From Streptomyces sp. ISL-43 (lineage in GTDB: Bacteria > Actinomycetota > Actinomycetes > Streptomycetales > Streptomycetaceae), in contig NZ_JAGGOT010000081.1 of NCBI RefSeq assembly GCF_018614195.1, positions 1-64,000 on the forward strand: 64,000 nt of DNA. The letters run 5' to 3'. This document shows, one piece after another, positions 43,845 through 52,429 of this stretch. The position numbers and the translations under genes were made by a program. How positions within the stretch are numbered: position 1 is the stretch's first letter; each line of letters starts with the position of its first letter. The notes beneath the pieces were generated by a model, which saw nothing but the letters and a program-made list of their open reading frames with translations, was not told the DNA's origin and searched no databases.

Positions 43845-45497
43845 TCATCGGATGTAGGTCAGCCACGTCTGGTCGCCGTCCTTGGAGCACTTGTGCTCGG
43901 GGGCGAACTTAGGGCATTTGCCGTTTTGCTGGCGGATGGTGTGGGACACGTAGGGCAGGATCCGGTAGCTGCCGTCCTGGGCCGGCATGTACCGGTCGGC
44001 CATCGAGGACGAAACCGTACCGAGCAGGAGCAGCAGGGCGCAGAGGGTTCCGATGACGGCTCCCTCGCGGCCAGGGAAACCGCGGCCGGTCGTGGCCGTG
44101 TCCGCGCCCGTGTCCGCGCCCGTGTCCGCGGCTGCGCCCGTGCCCGCGGGGCGCCGTTGGGCCAGCCGCTGCGAGACCAGGTGGGCCACCAGCGCGGCCA
44201 GGATCATGCCGCAGTAGAGCAGCTGGTTGTTGGTGCGGGTGTACAGCTGGACCGTCTGCGTCTCGTACATGTTCGAGGCGATGTACATCCGCATCAGCCA
44301 TGCGGATATGAACATCGCGGCGATGGTGACCACCAGCGGCTTGCGCAGGCCCAGCCAGATCGCGACGCCCAGACAGACGAAGGTCACGATGGCGAACAGC
44401 CCGACCCCGCCGAACTCCCCGGGCAGCGGCCAGTCGCCGACGTTGCCCGGCATGTCCGTGCGCCACATCAGGTAGTAGGCCGGGTCGGTGAAGTTGTCGA
44501 AGCGGAAGTTGAAGTCCTTGGTGTCCTGCCCCTCCGTCAGCATGACCACCAGGTACCGCCCGGCCACCGCCATGAAGGCGGCCAGGGTGGCGCCCATGAA
44601 GGCGGCGCCCTTGAGCCGGCCGGTCTTCCACGGGAAGTACAGGGCGGCGGCGAAGAACACCCCGGCCGCGCTCCACAGGAACCAGCCCGAGTAGGTGAGG
44701 AAGAGCACACCCAGCAGCGCGCCGAAGCCGGCGGCCTTGAGCAGCAGCGGCCGCCAGTTCTCCGTGCCGCTGCGGCGCAGCGCCACCACCATGGCCACCA
44801 GGACCGGCACCAGCACCACGAGGACCGTCTGTGCGTACGGCTTGTACGCGTCGATCAGCGCGAAGGCCGGCACGACGCCGAAGGCGAGCGCCCGGAGCGG
44901 GCTGAGCAGCATCCGCCAGGCGAAGTAGACGAGCGGTCCGAAGGCGGCGGCCCCGAGGATCTGGAGGTCCTTGAAGGCGTAGGCGGTGTTCCCGCCGTGG
45001 AACCACTCGGCGTAGTACCCGAGGGTGTAGAGCGGCGCGGGCGGGTAGACCGGGGAGCCCGACGGCTGGCCGTTGGCCACCGCGTGGGCCCACTCGACGA
45101 TCCGGCCGCTGTCGCCGTTGAGGCCGAACATCGGCCACGGCGTTCCGTGGAGCGCGAGCACTGCGCCGGCCGCGACGAAACCGCTGGCCAGGCCCGCGAG
45201 GGCGGCCGCGGAGACGCGGGTGGCCAGGTCGAAGTGGCGTCCGCCGCGCAGCCGCATCGCCAGCACCACCGCGGCGATGAACAGCAGGCCGAGCAGTGCG
45301 AACCGGAACTGGATCGCGGCCAGGCCGCTGACCTGCGCGATGCGGTCCAGCGGGTCGAGCTCGAAGCCGAGCGCCAGCAGGGGAAGGGCGAGTGCGCCGG
45401 CGAAGGCCACGGCCGCTTCCAGCAGCAGCAGTGCGCCGCGGGAGCGGAGGAGGCGGCCGGGGCCCACGGGCGCCGACCCCTCGGTACTGACTGTCAC
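43845..45497 (-). CDS. AftA-like GT-C arabinofuranosyltransferase
   Basis: The 550-residue protein has 11-13 helices. It carries the AftA N-terminal segment FGLNGDSGRIVEWAHAVAN followed by YPPAPLYTLGYYAEWFHG, where the acidic residues at the first outer loop are expected to be catalytic. A cytoplasmic loop of Thr, Asp and Ala repeats (three tandem 12-base copies at about 44098-44130) precedes the last helix. The C-terminal outer segment has two cysteines (KCPKF, KCSKD). AftA starts arabinan on galactan in mycobacteria. Streptomyces walls lack arabinogalactan, so the acceptor here is unknown. It is the first gene of the pair with DUF2142. Confidence 0.7.
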   Translation of the reverse strand: MTVSTEGSAPVGPGRLLRSRGALLLLEAAVAFAGALALPLLALGFELDPLDRIAQVSGLAAIQFRFALLGLLFIAAVVLAMRLRGGRHFDLATRVSAAALAGLASGFVAAGAVLALHGTPWPMFGLNGDSGRIVEWAHAVANGQPSGSPVYPPAPLYTLGYYAEWFHGGNTAYAFKDLQILGAAAFGPLVYFAWRMLLSPLRALAFGVVPAFALIDAYKPYAQTVLVVLVPVLVAMVVALRRSGTENWRPLLLKAAGFGALLGVLFLTYSGWFLWSAAGVFFAAALYFPWKTGRLKGAAFMGATLAAFMAVAGRYLVVMLTEGQDTKDFNFRFDNFTDPAYYLMWRTDMPGNVGDWPLPGEFGGVGLFAIVTFVCLGVAIWLGLRKPLVVTIAAMFISAWLMRMYIASNMYETQTVQLYTRTNNQLLYCGMILAALVAHLVSQRLAQRRPAGTGAAADTGADTGADTATTGRGFPGREGAVIGTLCALLLLLGTVSSSMADRYMPAQDGSYRILPYVSHTIRQQNGKCPKFAPEHKCSKDGDQTWLTYIR

Positions 45498-45939
45498 TGA
45501 AAGTTGTCCCTACTGCTGGTCGGCGGTCCTCGGCCCTGCGGCCGGTCGTTTCTCAGCAAGCCACTGTCCGGCTCGGGCCCCGAACGACCAGTGCTCCGGA
45601 CAAGGACGCGGACTCAAGGACGGTGTGGGACAGCTTTGACTCTTGCCGCCGCTCATACTATCGGGTGGCGCAGGAGGGTACGGGAGCCGCACACACCTGC
45701 CGCCCGCGGTGGGGCGACTGCGGAACTCCTCGCGAAACAGGGTCCGGCGCGGCCGTGAACGGCCCCGTGACGGCCCTCGGCGGGGCCCGTGGCGGCCGGC
45801 GCCCCCGCACGCGGAGGGGTCGGTCCGACCGGCCCGCCACACGGCCCCCAACGGCCCGTCACCCCCTCTCTACACCCCACCTGACCTGGGCTTTCACCCT
45901 TTCCGACGATAAGATCGGGCACACGGGAAAGGGGTTCGG
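45498..45939. other. Gap between the AftA-like and methyltransferase genes
   Basis: These 442 bases separate divergent genes and hold no credible coding frame. A less GC-rich stretch near 45638-45665 (TTTGACT ... CATACTAT) and TAAGAT at 45910-45915 could be promoter parts, but spacings are not ideal. Confidence 0.4.
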
Positions 45940-46683
45940 ATGGACCGGAACATACGCAGTGTCGACGATGTACTCGCCCTCATGGACGGCCTCTTCGCAC
46001 CGGAGGCCGACCGCTGGACGACCGGCGGCTCCTCCTGGTGGGACGGCTTCTACGCGGACCGGGAGCGCCCGGTCCCCTTCTTCGCGGCGAAGCCCGACGA
46101 GAACCTCGTCTCCTACCTCGACCGCGGCCTGATCCCCCCGTCCGGCCGCGCCCTCGACCTGGGCTGCGGCCCCGGCCGCAACGCCCTGCACCTCGCCTCG
46201 CTGGGCTTCGAGGTGGACGCCGTGGACCTCTCCCCGACCGCCCTGGCCTGGGCCGAGGAGCGGGCCCGCGCGACCGGGGCGCCGATGTCGCGGATCCGCT
46301 TCCACCAGGGGGACGCCTTCGGCGCGGCCGGCTCCGGGCTCGAGGGCCCGTACGACCTGATCTACGACTCCGGCTGCTTCCACCACCTGCCGCCGCACCG
46401 CCGCGTCAGCTACCTGGCCCTGCTGGACCGGCTCCTGGAGCCCGGCGGCCGCTTCGCCCTCACCTGCTTCGCCTCGGGCGCGATGGGCTCCGAACTGCCC
46501 GACGCGGAGTTCTACGGCCGGGCCCGCCTCGAAGGCGGCCTCGCCTACACCCCGGAGTCGCTGCGGTGGGTCTTCGCCGACCTCACCGAGGTCGAGCTGC
46601 GCCGGATGAACGACGAGCCGCCCTCGTCCGCCGCCTTCGGCGAGGCGTTCCTGTGGACGGCCCTGTTCCGCCGCCCGGCCTGA
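45940..46683 (+). CDS. Class I SAM-dependent methyltransferase
   Basis: The 247-residue small-molecule methyltransferase has motif I ALDLGCGPGRNALHLA at about residues 69-84, the acidic cap of strand 2 in VDAVDLS and the post-motif YDLIYDSGCFHHLPPHRR. It resembles the thiopurine/tellurite-type TehB-like methyltransferases in size and start. The substrate is unknown. ATG at 45940 follows GAAAGGGG. It converges on the HxlR gene. Confidence 0.88.
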   Translation: MDRNIRSVDDVLALMDGLFAPEADRWTTGGSSWWDGFYADRERPVPFFAAKPDENLVSYLDRGLIPPSGRALDLGCGPGRNALHLASLGFEVDAVDLSPTALAWAEERARATGAPMSRIRFHQGDAFGAAGSGLEGPYDLIYDSGCFHHLPPHRRVSYLALLDRLLEPGGRFALTCFASGAMGSELPDAEFYGRARLEGGLAYTPESLRWVFADLTEVELRRMNDEPPSSAAFGEAFLWTALFRRPA

Positions 46684-46708
46684 CCGGGGCCGGGGGCTTA
46701 GGCCTCGG

Positions 46709-47044
46709 CTAGGCCCCGTCGTCGAGCAGGTGCTTGGCTCCCCACGCGCCGAGGGCCGCCAGGGCCTCGTTCAGGTCCAGGCCCAGCGGGGTCAGGGAGT
46801 ACTCGACGCGCGGCGGGACCTCCTCGTAGACCTCGCGGTGGACGATGCCGTCCGTCTCCAGCTCGCGCAGCTGGGCCGCGAGCACCTTCTCCGAGACCCC
46901 CGGGACCAGCCGGCGCAGTTCGCCGAAGCGGCGCGGGCGCTGCTCCAGCTCCCACAGGATCGACACCTTCCACTTGCCGTCGATCACGGACATCGCCGCG
47001 GCGATCCCGCAGTGATCCGCGCCCGGCCGCTGTGTCACCGCCAT
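46709..47044 (-). CDS. HxlR-family transcriptional regulator
   Basis: The 111-residue winged-helix regulator has the HxlR pattern CGIAAAMSVIDGKWKVSILWEL, FGELRRLVPGVSEKVLAAQLREL and the wing with YSLTPLG. The cysteine C12 near the start is the usual redox or electrophile sensor in this family. GGAGGGG precedes it; GTG at 47047 is an alternative start. It is divergent from the imine-reductase-like gene, which is its likely target. Confidence 0.9.
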   Translation of the reverse strand: MAVTQRPGADHCGIAAAMSVIDGKWKVSILWELEQRPRRFGELRRLVPGVSEKVLAAQLRELETDGIVHREVYEEVPPRVEYSLTPLGLDLNEALAALGAWGAKHLLDDGA

Positions 47045-47095
47045 CACGCACCCCTCCCCACCTGGTCACTCACCTCGGGGTAACCACCCACTCCG

Positions 47096-47107
47096 AAGTG
47101 CGTACTT
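47096..47107. promoter_or_regulatory. Possible HxlR operator
   Basis: AAGTGCGTACTT, with AAGT/ACTT arms, lies in the 97-base gap between the divergent HxlR and imine-reductase genes. It resembles HxlR half-sites but the arms are short. Confidence 0.35.
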
Positions 47108-47141
47108 GAGCACCTGTCAGCCTGCCACCAGGCTAAACGGC

Positions 47142-48029
47142 ATGACCGACAACCACACGAAGACCCCGCTCACCCTCCTCGGCCTCGGCTCCATGGGCAC
47201 CGCCCTCGCCCGCACCTGGCTCGCCGCCGGGCACCCCCTCACCGTCTGGAACCGCACCCCCGCCAAGGCCGAGGCCCTCGCGGCCGAAGGCGCCGTCGTC
47301 GTCGCGAGCCCCGCCGAGGCGGTGGCCGCGAACGGCCTGGTCGTCCTGTGCCTGCTGGACGACGCCAGCGTCGGCTCGGCCCTGGAGGGCCTCGACCTGA
47401 CCGGCAAGGACCTGGTCGACCTGACCACCGGCACGCCCGCCGACGGCCGCGCCCGGGCCGCGTGGGCCCAGGAGCGCGGGGCCCGGTTCCTGGACGGCGG
47501 GATCATGGCCACCCCGTCGATGATCGGCACCCCCGAAACCGGCGGGTACGTCTTCTACAGCGGCTCCCCCGCCCTCTTCGAGGCGCACCGCAGCGCGCTG
47601 GAGGTCCCGGCCGGCGCCCGTTTCGTCGGCTCCGACCCCGGGCACGCGGCCCTGCACGACGTGGCCCTGCTGAGCGCGATGACCGGACTCTTCGCCGGGA
47701 TCTCGCACGCCTACGCGCTGATCGAGGGCGAGGGCGTCTCTCCGAAGGACCTGGCTCCGCTGCTGACGGAGTGGCTGGGGGCGATGGGCTTCTTCGCAGG
47801 CGCCGCCGCCGAGCGGCTGGTCTCGGGGGACTTCACCACGGGCGTCGAGTCGAACCTGGCCATGCAGGTCGCGGCGAGCGCCACGCTGCTGCGGACCGCC
47901 GAGGAGCAAGGGGTCAGCCCCGAGCTGATCAGCCCGTACCTGGACCTGATGCGGGAACGGCTGACGGCCGACCCCGAGGCCCACGGCAGCGAGGACACCA
48001 CCGGGGCGATCACACTACTGAGGCGCTGA
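47142..48029 (+). CDS. Imine reductase-like NAD(P)-dependent oxidoreductase
   Basis: The 295-residue beta-hydroxyacid-dehydrogenase-type protein has the Rossmann motif LGLGSMGTALARTWLAAGH and the NADPH pocket WNRTPAK. It also has the imine-reductase hallmark FLDGGIMATPSMIGTP rather than a hydroxyacid-dehydrogenase substrate motif. It should reduce cyclic imines or related C=N compounds. The 3' end overlaps the EI24 gene by 15 bases. Control by the divergent HxlR regulator is likely. Confidence 0.85.
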   Translation: MTDNHTKTPLTLLGLGSMGTALARTWLAAGHPLTVWNRTPAKAEALAAEGAVVVASPAEAVAANGLVVLCLLDDASVGSALEGLDLTGKDLVDLTTGTPADGRARAAWAQERGARFLDGGIMATPSMIGTPETGGYVFYSGSPALFEAHRSALEVPAGARFVGSDPGHAALHDVALLSAMTGLFAGISHAYALIEGEGVSPKDLAPLLTEWLGAMGFFAGAAAERLVSGDFTTGVESNLAMQVAASATLLRTAEEQGVSPELISPYLDLMRERLTADPEAHGSEDTTGAITLLRR

Positions 48030-48848
48030 TTCCCGCTCCTGGCCCCGGCCCTGCTCGTACTCGTGCTCCTGGCCCTCCTGGCCCTCCTGCTCCTCCTGGC
48101 CCTGCTCCTCGTCCGCGCCCACCAGGTCCCTGGCCATCAGCGTGGCCCCGGCCACCGCGCCCGGCATCAGGAACACCGCGACGAGCGGCACCAGGAAGGC
48201 CAGCACCAGCGGCACGCCGAAGCCGAGCGCCAGCGCCCGGCGCGAGCGCAGCAGCGCCAGCTGCTCGGGGAGCTCCACCCGGCGGCGCATCAGGGCGACG
48301 GAGGTGAGCTCCTGGGTCAGGAAGAAGCCGGAGACGCAGAATCCGAGGACCGGGACCACGGTCTGACCGAGCAGCGGAACGAAGCCGAGGCCGAAGAGCA
48401 GGATCCCGTAGAGCAGTACCCGTCCGAGGATCCGCAGGCTGTCCCGGGCGGAGATCCACAGCTCCTGCCAGAGCGTGAGCCCCGACTCGGGGACCTCGCC
48501 GCCCTCGCTGCGGTCGACCTGCTCCGAGAGGGACTCGTAGAACGGCTGGCCCACGAGCAGGGTCACGGCGGTGAAGGTGATCACCGCGAGGAAGAGCCCG
48601 AGGCAGAAGACCAGGGCGGTCAGGAAGCCGCGGAAGAGTCCGAGCCACGGCGAGGACCAGCCGTCGGCGAAGGGGGTCGCCCAGGCGGTCAGGTCGTCGG
48701 CGCCGTAGCCGAGCCCGATGAGGGCCCCGGCGTACAGGGCCAGGGCGACGAGCCCCGGCAGCAGGCCGAAGCCCAGCCACCGTCCGTGTCGCAGCACCCA
48801 TCGCTGTCCGGCCAGCAGATAGCCGAATCCCCCCGCAAAATCACGCAT
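48015..48848 (-). CDS. EI24-domain membrane protein (CysZ-like)
   Basis: The 277-residue protein has 4 or 5 membrane segments in an EI24/CysZ arrangement: a hydrophobic helix from WLGFGLLPGLVALALYAG, and a re-entrant-like segment LLVGQPFYESLSEQVDR. The C-terminal cytoplasmic tail is a Gln/Glu/Gly repeat (EEQEGQEGQE). CysZ is a sulfate channel; the role in Streptomyces is unproven. It converges with the imine reductase. Confidence 0.86.
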   Translation of the reverse strand: MRDFAGGFGYLLAGQRWVLRHGRWLGFGLLPGLVALALYAGALIGLGYGADDLTAWATPFADGWSSPWLGLFRGFLTALVFCLGLFLAVITFTAVTLLVGQPFYESLSEQVDRSEGGEVPESGLTLWQELWISARDSLRILGRVLLYGILLFGLGFVPLLGQTVVPVLGFCVSGFFLTQELTSVALMRRRVELPEQLALLRSRRALALGFGVPLVLAFLVPLVAVFLMPGAVAGATLMARDLVGADEEQGQEEQEGQEGQEHEYEQGRGQERESAPQ

Positions 48849-48877
48849 GGGGCCAGTCTAGGACGGGCCCCGCGGAC

Positions 48878-48919
48878 GCCGAAGGCCGCACCCCGGTGCC
48901 GGGGTGCGGCCTTCGGCGC
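48878..48919. terminator. Terminator between EI24 and Ohr genes
   Basis: A 20-base perfect inverted repeat with a tiny centre (TG) lies between the EI24 start and the Ohr stop. It probably ends the Ohr transcript coming from the right. Confidence 0.8.
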
Positions 48920-48990
48920 TCACGCCGCGAAGAGTCGCGCGGTGCGGTCCGCGGTACGCGGGGCGGACCGCCGGAGCCGGGATCCGAAGA

Positions 48991-49413
48991 TCAGACCGCG
49001 AGCTCGACCGTGATGTTGCCACGGGTCGCCTTGGAGTACGGGCAGACCTGGTGGGCCTTCTCGAGGAGGTCCTTGGCGGTGGCGGCGTCCACGTTCGGGA
49101 TGGTGGCCGAGATCTTGACGATGATGCCGAAGCCGTCGTCGTTCTTGCCGATGCCGACCTCGGCGGTGACGGTGGAGCCGGAGATGTCGGCGTTCTCGTT
49201 GCGGGCGACGACGCCGAGCGCACCCTGGAAGCAGGCGCTGTAGCCGGCGGCGAACAGCTGCTCGGGGTTGGTGCCCTCGCCGCTGCCACCGAGCTCCTTC
49301 GGCGGGTTCACGACGACGTTGAGCTTGCCGTCGCTGGTGGCGACGCGACCGTCACGGCCGTTCTCGGCGGTGGCTACGGCGGTGTACGCGACGTCGGACT
49401 GCTGGATGGACAT
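48991..49413 (-). CDS. ohr: Organic hydroperoxide resistance protein (Ohr/OsmC)
   Basis: The 140-residue protein has the two redox cysteines C61 (YSACFQGAL) and C124 (HQVCPYSKAT). The Arg/Glu environment and spacing fit Ohr rather than OsmC. It reduces organic and lipid hydroperoxides using lipoylated proteins. AGGAGG lies about 12 bases before the ATG at 49413. It is 65 bases downstream of the reductase gene, in the same direction, so they may be a MarR-controlled oxidative-stress pair. Confidence 0.92.
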   Translation of the reverse strand: MSIQQSDVAYTAVATAENGRDGRVATSDGKLNVVVNPPKELGGSGEGTNPEQLFAAGYSACFQGALGVVARNENADISGSTVTAEVGIGKNDDGFGIIVKISATIPNVDAATAKDLLEKAHQVCPYSKATRGNITVELAV

Positions 49414-49478
49414 GTAAGGAAATCCTCCTGGTAATCGCCGCGACTCGCGCCCACGCGTCGTGGCGGTGTGGAGTGAGC

Positions 49479-50498
49479 CTAACGGGTGAAGGAAACGATC
49501 ATCTTTCCGGTGTTCTCGCCGCGCAGCATTCCGAGGAACGCGTCGGTCGCCTTCTCCACGCCCTCGAAGACCGTTTCGTCGGCGACGAGCTGCCCGGAGC
49601 GCAGCCAGCCGGCCACGTCCTGGACGAACTGCTGCTGCAGTCCCGCGTGGTCGCCCACCAGCACGCCCTGCAGGCGCAGCCGCTTGCCGATGACGAGCGC
49701 GAGGTTGCGCGGACCGGGCGCCGGCTCGGTGTCGTTGTACTGGGCGATGGCCCCGCACAGGGTGGCGCGGCCGTGCACGTTCAGGGAGGAGATGGCGGCT
49801 TCGAGGTGGTCTCCGCCGACGTTGTCGAAGTAGACGTCGATGCCGCCGGGCGCGGCCTCGCGCAGCTGTCCGGCGACGGGGCCGTTCTTGTAGTTGAAGG
49901 CGGCGTCGAAGCCGTACTTCTCCGTGAGGAGCGTCACCTTTTCGTCGGAGCCGGCGGAGCCGATCACCTGGGAGGCGCCCTTGATCTTCGCGAACTGGCC
50001 GACGAGGCTGCCGACCGCTCCGGCGGCGCCGGAGACGAAGACGGAGTCGCCCTCCTTGAAGGAGGCCACCTCGAAGAGGCCGGCGTAGGCGGTCAGGCCC
50101 GGCATGCCGAGGACGCCGAGGTAGGCGGAGAGCGGGGCGAGGGAGGCGTCCACCGGGGTGGCGTGCTTGGCGTCCACGTCCGCGTACTCCCGCCAGCCCA
50201 GACCGTGCAGCACGTGGTCGCCGACCGCGAAGCGCTCGTCGGCCGAGGCCACGACCTCGCCGACCGCGCCGCCGTCCATGGGCTTGTCGAGCTGGAAGGG
50301 CGGGATGTACGACTTCACGTCGTTCATCCGGCCGCGCATGTAGGGGTCCACGGACATGTGGAGGTTGCGCACCAGGATCCGACCGGGGGCCGGGGGGGCG
50401 ACGGGCACCTCGCGCAGGGCGAAGTCCTCGGCGACGGGCCAGCCCTGCGGGCGGCGGACGAGGTGCCACTCGCGGCTGACGGCAGGGATCTGGGACAT
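49479..50498 (-). CDS. NADP-dependent oxidoreductase (PTGR/MDR type)
   Basis: This 339-residue zinc-free medium-chain reductase has the NADP motif VSGAAGAVGSLVGQFAKIKG and the start SREWHLVRRPQGWP. It is typical of prostaglandin-reductase/curcumin-reductase-like enzymes that reduce alpha,beta-unsaturated carbonyls. AGGAG lies eight bases before the ATG. It is divergent from the MarR gene across two operator-like sites, so it is a likely electrophile-induced gene. Confidence 0.92.
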   Translation of the reverse strand: MSQIPAVSREWHLVRRPQGWPVAEDFALREVPVAPPAPGRILVRNLHMSVDPYMRGRMNDVKSYIPPFQLDKPMDGGAVGEVVASADERFAVGDHVLHGLGWREYADVDAKHATPVDASLAPLSAYLGVLGMPGLTAYAGLFEVASFKEGDSVFVSGAAGAVGSLVGQFAKIKGASQVIGSAGSDEKVTLLTEKYGFDAAFNYKNGPVAGQLREAAPGGIDVYFDNVGGDHLEAAISSLNVHGRATLCGAIAQYNDTEPAPGPRNLALVIGKRLRLQGVLVGDHAGLQQQFVQDVAGWLRSGQLVADETVFEGVEKATDAFLGMLRGENTGKMIVSFTR

Positions 50499-50529
50499 GA
50501 GGGCGCTCCTGGATGAGGGGTAGAAATGC

Positions 50530-50542
50530 TTCACAACGTGAA
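50530..50542. promoter_or_regulatory. MarR operator, copy 1
   Basis: TTCACAACGTGAA is a palindrome with 5-base arms and a 3-base centre, 32 bases before the reductase start. Its reverse strand matches copy 2 closely (TTTCAYGTTGTSAAG). Confidence 0.7.
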
Positions 50543-50561
50543 ACAACCATGCGCCTGGATA

Positions 50562-50576
50562 TTTCATGTTGTCAAG
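50562..50576. promoter_or_regulatory. MarR operator, copy 2
   Basis: TTTCATGTTGTCAAG overlaps the region just before the MarR start and differs from copy 1 at two of 15 bases. Two sites suggest that one regulator controls both divergent promoters. Confidence 0.6.
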
Positions 50577-50596
50577 TAAATGGGTACGCTGGATTC

Positions 50597-51019
50597 ATGC
50601 CCAGTCGTCGCGTAGACCCCCTGACCGTCGAGGTCGTCGAGCTCATCGGCGACGTCGTGTCCCGCTACCACGAGGAGTACGAGCACGCGGCCGCCAGCCA
50701 CCAGCTCACCGGGGCCCAGGCGCGCGTGCTGAACCTGCTCTCCCTGGAGCCGATGGCCATGCGCAAGATCGCGCAGAAGCTGAAGTGCGAGCCGTCGAAC
50801 ATCACCGGCATCGTCGACCGGCTGGAGACGCGCGGCCTCGTCGAGCGCCGCCCCGACCCGGCCGACCGCCGGGTCAAGCTGGCCGCGCCCACGGACGAGG
50901 GCCTGCAGACCGCGGACCGGCTGCGCGAGTCGCTGGACTTCGCGCGCGAGCCACTGGCCGGTCTCTCCACGGCCGAGCGGGCGGTCCTGCGCGATCTGCT
51001 CAAGCGCATGCTGGGCTGA
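50597..51019 (+). CDS. MarR-family regulator
   Basis: The 140-residue protein has the MarR winged helix at about 45-110 (MAMRKIAQKLKCEPSNITGIVDRLETRGLVERRPDPADRR). The only cysteine (in KLKCEPS) is in the DNA-reading part; the N-terminal cysteine of OhrR is missing, so it is not a classical OhrR. It likely represses itself and the reductase-ohr genes. ATG at 50597 lies just after operator copy 2. Confidence 0.9.
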   Translation: MPSRRVDPLTVEVVELIGDVVSRYHEEYEHAAASHQLTGAQARVLNLLSLEPMAMRKIAQKLKCEPSNITGIVDRLETRGLVERRPDPADRRVKLAAPTDEGLQTADRLRESLDFAREPLAGLSTAERAVLRDLLKRMLG

Positions 51020-51028
51020 GCCGGCGGC

Positions 51029-51754
51029 TCACTTGCAGCCGAAGATCCAGAACACGCACGTCTTGCTCGGCGTGGGCTGCGGCTCCGGGGACGGGGGCGT
51101 CCCGGGCGGCTGCACCGTGCCGGAGGTGCTCGGTGCGGGCTGCCCCGATGTCGTGGGATCCACGGTTCCCCCCGGTCCGGGAGTTCCCTGCCCCGGCCCC
51201 GCCTTGCCCGACGCGGAGGCCGACGGCGCCAGGCCCGGGCCCTGACTTCCCCCGGCAGTGGCCCCCGGCCCGGCCGTCTTCGTGGCACCGGCGGTGGCCT
51301 TCGCCGTCCCGGTGGCCTTTCCCGACGGCAGCGCCGACGGCGCGGCCGGAGTCCCCGTCAGGCCCGGGAGCGGAGCCGGCTGCTCGGGACCGGCGTCGTC
51401 GGTCAGCACCACGGTCTCCGCCCGGTCGGTGCGCTGCCCGTCGGTCGCCATCCGGGCCAGCCCGAGCGTGGTCCCGGCGGCGAGCAGGATCCCGAACCCG
51501 GCGGTGAGCGCGGTCTGGCGCCGCCGCCGGTGCGTGACGCGGCGGCGGGCGCCGGCCCGGCCCTGCCGGTCGCCGGACAGTACGACGAGCGAGTCGGCGT
51601 ACACGTCGGCGAGCGCGGCCGGGTCGCTCCCGAAGGCGGAGGCGGCGGCCGGTCGTGGGGGCGCGGCCGGTATCAGATACTCGGCCGGGGTCCCGCATCC
51701 GGCGCACGCGAGCGCGCCGTTGAGGTGCCTGCGACAGGCGATGCAGTAGTCCAT
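51029..51754 (-). CDS. SCO2400-family zinc-ribbon membrane protein
   Basis: The 241-residue protein starts MDYCIACRRHLNGALACAGCG, a four-Cys zinc ribbon (C4, C7, C17, C20). A cytosolic linker, one membrane helix (about 80-100) and an outer part rich in Pro, Ala, Gly, Ser and Thr follow. It ends KTCVFWIFGCK, where the two cysteines could be disulfide-bonded outside the cell. I recall the N terminus as the SCO2400-type family; function unknown. Its start is 78 bases from the divergent hypothetical gene. Confidence 0.72.
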   Translation of the reverse strand: MDYCIACRRHLNGALACAGCGTPAEYLIPAAPPRPAAASAFGSDPAALADVYADSLVVLSGDRQGRAGARRRVTHRRRRQTALTAGFGILLAAGTTLGLARMATDGQRTDRAETVVLTDDAGPEQPAPLPGLTGTPAAPSALPSGKATGTAKATAGATKTAGPGATAGGSQGPGLAPSASASGKAGPGQGTPGPGGTVDPTTSGQPAPSTSGTVQPPGTPPSPEPQPTPSKTCVFWIFGCK

Positions 51755-51832
51755 GGCGCCCGCAGGCTACGCGTTCACCTGCAACATCCGTATCGCGGGA
51801 ACGTAAGGATTCTGTGTGGAATCGTGGAGTCC

Positions 51833-52429
51833 ATGACAGGGACGCCAGGGTCACCGCCCCCCGCCGGGAAAACCTTCGGCCCGGCCGCCTTCCAACTGGT
51901 GCTGCTGCGCCGGATGGCGGACTTCCAGCCGGGCCTGGCCGAGGAGGCCCGCCTGCGGCTCGGCGCCTCGCTCGCGGAGCAGCGGGAGGCGAACAAGCGC
52001 TGGCAGGCCATGGTCCGGTCGCCGCGCTCCCGGGGCGCACTGGCCCGCTACCGCTCGGTGCTCGGCCCGCCGCAGGCCTCCGCGTCCCGCACGATCGGCG
52101 ATCTCACCTGCGAGGCCCTGCTGTGGCCGGTGCCGCTCTGGCCCGATTTGCGCTTCGAAGTGCTCGCCGCGCCGGACGGGGCCGTCTGGAACGAGTGGCT
52201 GGTGCGGGCTCCGGGCGCGCAGGGCCCCGTAATCCGGTCGCCGCGGGACCTGCGGCCCTGGTCGGTGACGGTGGACGAGGTTGCGCGCGCCTTCGCGCCC
52301 GTGCGGCCGATGGAGGGGACCGCGCCGACGCGGTGGCGCCTGGCGTTCACCGCGTCGGGGCGGTCGTACGTCGCGGAGTTCACGTACGGCCTGCTCCAGG
52401 AGGTCTCCGCGACGGACGCGGAGGCCTGA
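51833..52429 (+). CDS. Conserved-looking cytosolic protein of unknown function
   Basis: The 198-residue product has no signal or membrane segment. It has helical N-terminal residues 25-85 (LRRMADFQPGLAEEARLRLGAS; QREANKRWQAMV) and then a Trp-rich beta part (LLWPVPLWPDLRFEVLAAPDGAVWNEW). I do not recognise it. ATG at 51833 has GGAG only three bases before it; GTG at 51824 is an alternative. It is divergent from the zinc-ribbon protein gene and ends in a terminator shared with the lipase gene. Confidence 0.7.
   Translation: MTGTPGSPPPAGKTFGPAAFQLVLLRRMADFQPGLAEEARLRLGASLAEQREANKRWQAMVRSPRSRGALARYRSVLGPPQASASRTIGDLTCEALLWPVPLWPDLRFEVLAAPDGAVWNEWLVRAPGAQGPVIRSPRDLRPWSVTVDEVARAFAPVRPMEGTAPTRWRLAFTASGRSYVAEFTYGLLQEVSATDAEA

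Noticed and set aside
50597..51019. MarR regulator as OhrR
   Set aside because: The sensing cysteine near the N terminus of OhrR is missing.
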